This document shows positions 1-6,991 of a stretch of 6,991 nucleotides of DNA, piece after piece. The notes beneath the pieces were generated by a model. That model ran no database searches and was not told the origin of the DNA. It saw only the letters and a program-made list of their open reading frames with translations. Location: positions 1 to 6,991 of the forward strand of contig JAMFST010000111.1 of NCBI GenBank assembly GCA_026225435.1, read 5' to 3'. Source of the stretch: Labilithrix luteola (GTDB lineage: Bacteria > Myxococcota_A > Polyangia > Polyangiales > Polyangiaceae). The first letter of the stretch is position 1. Each line of letters starts with the position of its first letter. A program made the translations under genes and the position numbers.

Positions 1-1231
1 CCGCCGAGCGTGTCGACCAGCCGCGCCTCGGCCTGCTCGAGGATCGAGGCGAGCCACTCCGGATCGGCGGTGTCGAGCCCCAGCTCCGCCAGCTCGGCGC
101 CCAGCTTCTTGCGCAGCGGATCGAGCACCTGCCCGAGCACCGCGAGCTCGGTCTCGTCCTCGCGCGCCCGCGCCACGCTGGTGAGCAGCTGCCCGAGCAG
201 CCCGCGCGCCTCGGCCAGCGCCTCCAGCCCCTCGGCCGGCGCCGTCCGTACGCGCACCTTCTCCAGCCACAACGAGTCTTGCTGCTCGATGGCGAAGCCG
301 CGCAGCTTGCTCACCAGCTCGTCTTGGCGGCGCATCGCCTCGGTGTGCGCGCTGGTCGCGCCGGTGACGTCGAAGCGCACGGCCGCGAGCGCGCCGTCCT
401 CCTCGCGAGCGATCTCCCCGAGCCGCTCGCGAGCGCGGTCGAGCAGGCGGTCGAAGTCGTCGTCGACCGCGAGCTCGAGCTTCTCGTGGCGCCAGCGCAT
501 CACCTGGGTCGAGTGGAAGGTGAGCGTCGTGGCCGCCACGTCGCGCCCCTCGCCGACGTCGACGATGTACACACCCTTGTCGCCGGTCTCGCGCACGCTC
601 CGCCCCTGCGGGTTGCCCGGGTAGACGACGAACGGTGCTTCGCTCAACACCTGGCGGTGGTGCACGTGGCCGAGCGCCCAGTAGTCGTAGCCCTTGTCGG
701 CCATCTCCGGCACGGTGCAGGGCGCGTAGTGACGGTGCCCGGCGTCTCGGGTCGCGTTGGTGTGGAGCACGCCCACGTTGTACAGACCGCTCCGGCGCGG
801 ACCGTACTTGGGGAGCAGCGTGCTCATCTCGTGCCGCTCGCCGTAGCTGGCCCCGTGGAAGACGACGCCGTCGCGCTCGAAGGCCACGCTCTGCCCCACG
901 GGCGACAGCTCGTGCACGTAGCCGGGCCACTTGAGCGTCCGCGTGAGGTCGAAGTCGTGGTTACCGCGCACCACGATCACCTGCGCGTCGATGGCCCGCA
1001 GACGCTCCAGCTGGTGGAGGAAGAACAGCCCGGTGTTGTAGTCGCGCCAGGTGTCGTCGAAGAGGTCGCCCGCCAGCACGACGAAGCGCACGTTCTCCCG
1101 CAGCGCCACGTCGATGGCGCGCGTGAAGGCGTCGCGGGTGGTCCCGCGCACCCGACCGACCGGCGCCCCGGCGTAGCGTTCGAGACCGACCAGCGGACTG
1201 TCGATGTGCAGGTCCGCCGCGTGGAGAATCT

Positions 1232-1235
<4 letters not shown>
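1..1235 (-). CDS. SbcD/Mre11/YhaO-type DNA repair exonuclease (3' end outside window)
   Basis: Translating the minus strand from GTG at 1235 gives 411 codons without a stop, and the gene leaves the window at position 1. It is a calcineurin-like metallophosphoesterase of the SbcD/Mre11 superfamily, closest in style and size to the about 400-residue YhaO group (family knowledge). Such enzymes use two metal ions to trim DNA ends and usually work with an SbcC/Rad50/YhaN-like ATPase. All expected metal ligands are visible: D8 and H10 (HAADLHIDSP), D57 (AGDLFDD), N92-H93 (RGNHDFD), H158 (GVLHTN), H190 and H192 (LGHVHH). PGNPQGRS at about 206-213 is also typical of the family. The C-terminal part from about 250 is charged and helical and probably contacts DNA or the partner ATPase. 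The GTG start overlaps the stop of the upstream kinase gene by four bases, and a weak GAGG lies 10 bases upstream. No ATPase partner is visible; it would lie beyond position 1. The family call is firm; the subfamily is less certain. Confidence 0.95.
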
Positions 1236-5244
<4,009 letters not shown>

Positions 5245-5248
<4 letters not shown>

Positions 5249-5841
5249 GGCCGCCTGTCCAGCCCGATGCCGAAGGTCTCGTAGCTCACGCTGCGCGTCC
5301 CCTCGGGGCGAATCATGCGCTCCTTCCCGAACAGCTTCTTCACCTCGGCCTTCGCCAGCGGCAAGTCCTCCCCCATGAAGATCTTTCCCACGAAGGAGCC
5401 GCCCACCTTGGTGAGGGTAGCGGCTACGGCGAGAGCGCGCATGAACAGCTCGAAGCTGCGCGTCTGATCCCCCAGCCGGTTGCCGGTGGTCTGCGGGGCC
5501 ATGTCGGAGAGGACCACGTCGTAGGGGGCAAAAAGCGCCAGGTCCTCGTTCTCGAGCGTGAGCGCGTCCCCTTGCCGGAACTCGCCCCACTTGGGCAAGG
5601 CGACGGTCAGCGGGTTGAGATCGACGGCCAGCAACCTACCTGTGGGGCCGATCTTCTGCGCCGTGTACTTCGCCCAGCTGCCGGGCGCCGCACCGAGGTC
5701 GAGCACGCGCTGCCCGGGGCGCAGGAGCCGCGTCCGCCGGTCGATTTCTTCCAGCTTGTAGACGCTGCGAGCGGGATATCCTTCCTCTTTCGCGCGGCGA
5801 GAGAAGGCGTCCGGTCTGCTGTACAATTGTGCTTTTTTCAT
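5245..5841 (-). CDS. rlmE: 23S rRNA (uridine-2'-O)-methyltransferase RlmE (FtsJ/RrmJ)
   Basis: This complete 198-residue FtsJ-family enzyme matches the usual RlmE length (about 200). RlmE transfers a methyl group from S-adenosylmethionine to the 2'-OH of a uridine in the A-loop of 23S rRNA (U2552 in E. coli) at a late stage of large-subunit assembly. The SAM-binding motif VLDLGAAPGSWAKYT spans residues 47-60 or so, followed by the acidic AVDLNP (72-77) and GDAL (91-94). The K-D-K-E catalytic tetrad can be placed at K29 (SVYKLEEID), D113 (LSDMAP), K153 (VGKIF) and E188 (SYETFG). The ATG at 5841 is the only possible start: an in-frame TGA lies at 5875-5877 with no start codon between. No clear Shine-Dalgarno is present, but the first codons are A-rich (ATGAAAAAAGCACAATTG), which can aid initiation. 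It is the first gene of the operon, and its TGA overlaps the ATG of the kinase gene. Confidence 0.97.
5254..5260 (-). promoter_or_regulatory. Weak ribosome binding site for the fusion kinase
   Basis: On the minus strand GGACAGG lies inside the end of rlmE, with AGG five bases before the ATG at 5248. It is a partial Shine-Dalgarno match that would assist coupled initiation. Confidence 0.4.
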
Positions 5842-5921
5842 CGCAGGTACAGCGTGCCGCCGTTCATGTACTTGTCACAAAGCTCGATAACCTTGCCACC
5901 ACCAGTCCGGGCGGCACACAC
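5838..5921 (-). other. Candidate small leader ORF overlapping rlmE start (27 codons, or 9 from an internal ATG)
   Basis: On the minus strand a frame from GTG 5921, or from ATG 5867, ends at TGA 5840-5838, overlapping the rlmE ATG as ATGA. The last nine residues read MNGGTLYLR, with third positions nearly all G or C. There is no convincing Shine-Dalgarno and no family is recognised. The frame stays open far upstream opposite the kinase gene, so it may be coincidence. It is listed only as a candidate. Confidence 0.2.
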
Positions 5922-5948
5922 TAGCCTGTCGACACCCCAAATGACCGC
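5842..5948. promoter_or_regulatory. Divergent intergenic region between rlmE operon and kinase gene
   Basis: These 107 bases are the only real gap in the window and must hold promoters for both directions unless the transcripts start inside the opposite genes. It is about 60% GC by hand count, visibly lower than the flanking coding DNA. No consensus promoter is seen for the minus direction. The 9-base inverted repeat TTGTCACAA lies at 5872-5880. Confidence 0.6.
5893..5922 (+). promoter_or_regulatory. Possible sigma-70-like promoter for the divergent kinase
   Basis: TTGCCA at 5893-5898 matches five of six bases of the -35 consensus. After an 18-base spacer, CACACT at 5917-5922 matches three of six of the -10, including the key second A and last T. 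It would give a leader of only about 20 bases with no visible Shine-Dalgarno. This is a weak, by-eye prediction. Confidence 0.2.
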
Positions 5949-6991
5949 ATGACCGCAGGAACCTCCAGTCACCTCGGAAAATTTCGACTCGTCGCCGAGC
6001 TCGCCCGGGGGGGAATGGGCATCGTCTACCTCGCCAACAGCGAAGGGGTCGGTGGCTTCCAGCGGATCGTCGTCGTCAAGGAGCTCAAGCCAGAGCTGGC
6101 GGAGGATCCGACCTTTCTCTCGATGTTCCTGGACGAGGCCCGGCTCGCCGCGCGCCTGCACCACCCGAACATCGTGCAGACCAACGAGGTCGGCCAGGAC
6201 GGCAATCGTTACTTCATGGCGATGGAGTACCTCGAAGGGCGGACGCTGCAGCGCGTCGTCAGGCGAGGAAAGGAGCTCGGGGACCGGACCTTCAGCCGGG
6301 CGATGTACCTGCGGGTCGTCTGCGACGTGCTCAGCGCCCTGGACTACGCTCACAACCTCGCCGACTACACCGGCGCGGCGCTGGAGATCGTCCATCGCGA
6401 CGTGAACCCGCAGAACGTGTTCCTGACCTACGACGGTCAGGTCAAGGTGGTGGATTTCGGCATCGCCAAGACCGCCGATCAGACCGAGGAGACGCAGGCC
6501 GGCGTCCTCAAGGGCAAGGTCTCGTACATGGCGCCGGAGCAGGCGACCGGCACCCATCCCGACCGACGCGCGGACATCTACTCGATCGGCGTGATGCTGG
6601 CCGAGGCGATGACCGGCGAGCGCCTCTGGGGCAAGAGCAACGACGTCGAGATCCTCACGCGGATGGTGCGCAACGAGATCCCCGATCCCGCCGCCAACCA
6701 CCCCGATCTGCCGCCCGAGCTCCTGCGCATCTGCCGCCGGGCGATGAGCTACGCCCGCGAGGAGCGCTATCCCTCGGCGGCGGCGCTGCTCCGCGATCTC
6801 GAGGCGTACATGGCCTCCGCCGGCGAGAACGCCAGCGCGCGCGAGATCGGCAAGCTGGTGAGCGACCGGTTCGCCGCCGAGCGCGCGCAGATGCGCAACC
6901 TCGTCGAGGAGCACATGACCGCGGCGAAGGACTCCTCCCGCGCCGTCCCCGCGCTCGAGCTGTCGGCGCAGTACTCGGCCGCCTCGCTGAG
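5949..6991 (+). CDS. Ser/Thr protein kinase, HRDVNPQN variant (3' end outside window)
   Basis: The frame gives 347 complete codons from ATG 5949 and stays open at the right edge. It is a bacterial Hanks-type kinase, residues about 11-290. The glycine loop is LARGGMGIVY (18-27), where the first Gly is Ala. The ATP lysine is K44 (VVVK) and the helix C Glu is E63 (DEARLAARLHHPNIV). The catalytic loop is HRDVNPQN (149-156), the metal-binding motif is DFG (169-171), and SYMAPEQ spans 192-198 with D209 after it. The catalytic Asp D151 is kept, but the usual loop Lys is Asn153, a variant common in myxobacterial kinases (family knowledge). A helical segment follows (EIGKLVSDRF, about 299-308, then ERAQMRNLVEEHM). 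No membrane segment appears before the edge, so a C-terminal sensor or membrane part may lie beyond. An in-frame TAG at 5922-5924 with no other start codon fixes the ATG at 5949. It is divergent from the rlmE operon. Confidence 0.95.
   Translation, partial: MTAGTSSHLGKFRLVAELARGGMGIVYLANSEGVGGFQRIVVVKELKPELAEDPTFLSMFLDEARLAARLHHPNIVQTNEVGQDGNRYFMAMEYLEGRTLQRVVRRGKELGDRTFSRAMYLRVVCDVLSALDYAHNLADYTGAALEIVHRDVNPQNVFLTYDGQVKVVDFGIAKTADQTEETQAGVLKGKVSYMAPEQATGTHPDRRADIYSIGVMLAEAMTGERLWGKSNDVEILTRMVRNEIPDPAANHPDLPPELLRICRRAMSYAREERYPSAAALLRDLEAYMASAGENASAREIGKLVSDRFAAERAQMRNLVEEHMTAAKDSSRAVPALELSAQYSAASL

Noticed and set aside
5249..5590. 114-codon N-terminal extension of the fusion kinase frame up to ATG 5590
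   Set aside because: It lies entirely over rlmE in another frame, is Arg/Gly-rich without motifs, and the ATGA-coupled ATG at 5248 gives a normal kinase N-terminus.
5838..6914. Minus-strand frame of about 358 codons opposite the divergent kinase
   Set aside because: Most of it is the antisense shadow of a kinase with all diagnostic motifs. Only its last 9-27 codons, which lie in the intergenic gap, are kept as a weak candidate leader ORF.

Overview
This high-GC window with strongly G/C-biased third codon positions carries two large Hanks-type Ser/Thr kinases. One is fused to a cyclase-like domain, a STAND-type ATPase and helical repeats. The other has the Asn-variant catalytic loop HRDVNPQN. 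This combination, and the residue style of the proteins, suggest a myxobacterium (Myxococcota, possibly the Polyangiales side). That assignment is an inference from protein style, not a measurement.

Layout. Three genes on the minus strand form a tight operon read from right to left: rlmE (5245-5841), a 1338-residue kinase/pseudo-cyclase/ATPase/TPR protein (1232-5248), and an SbcD/Mre11/YhaO-type DNA repair nuclease (from 1235, running off the left edge at position 1). Both junctions are 4-base stop/start overlaps (ATGA at 5245-5248, GTGA at 1232-1235), so the genes are probably co-transcribed and translationally coupled. A 107-base gap (5842-5948, about 60% GC by hand count) separates this operon from a divergent plus-strand Ser/Thr kinase gene (5949 onward) that runs off the right edge.

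How the genes may work together. RlmE methylates 23S rRNA, the nuclease processes DNA ends, and the fusion protein is a sensor/regulator combining phosphorylation with an NTP-driven signalling switch. Co-translation of an rRNA methyltransferase, a STAND-type kinase and a nuclease is an odd mix. The nuclease would normally be followed by an SbcC/YhaN-type ATPase, which would lie just beyond position 1. The divergent kinase may share regulation with the operon through the short gap.

The most notable points are the central domain of the fusion kinase, which has lost catalytic residues of class III nucleotide cyclases, the operon composition, and the non-canonical catalytic loop of the second kinase. 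I see no tRNA, rRNA, CRISPR array, insertion sequence or convincing terminator. Apart from the 107-base gap, essentially all of the window is coding.
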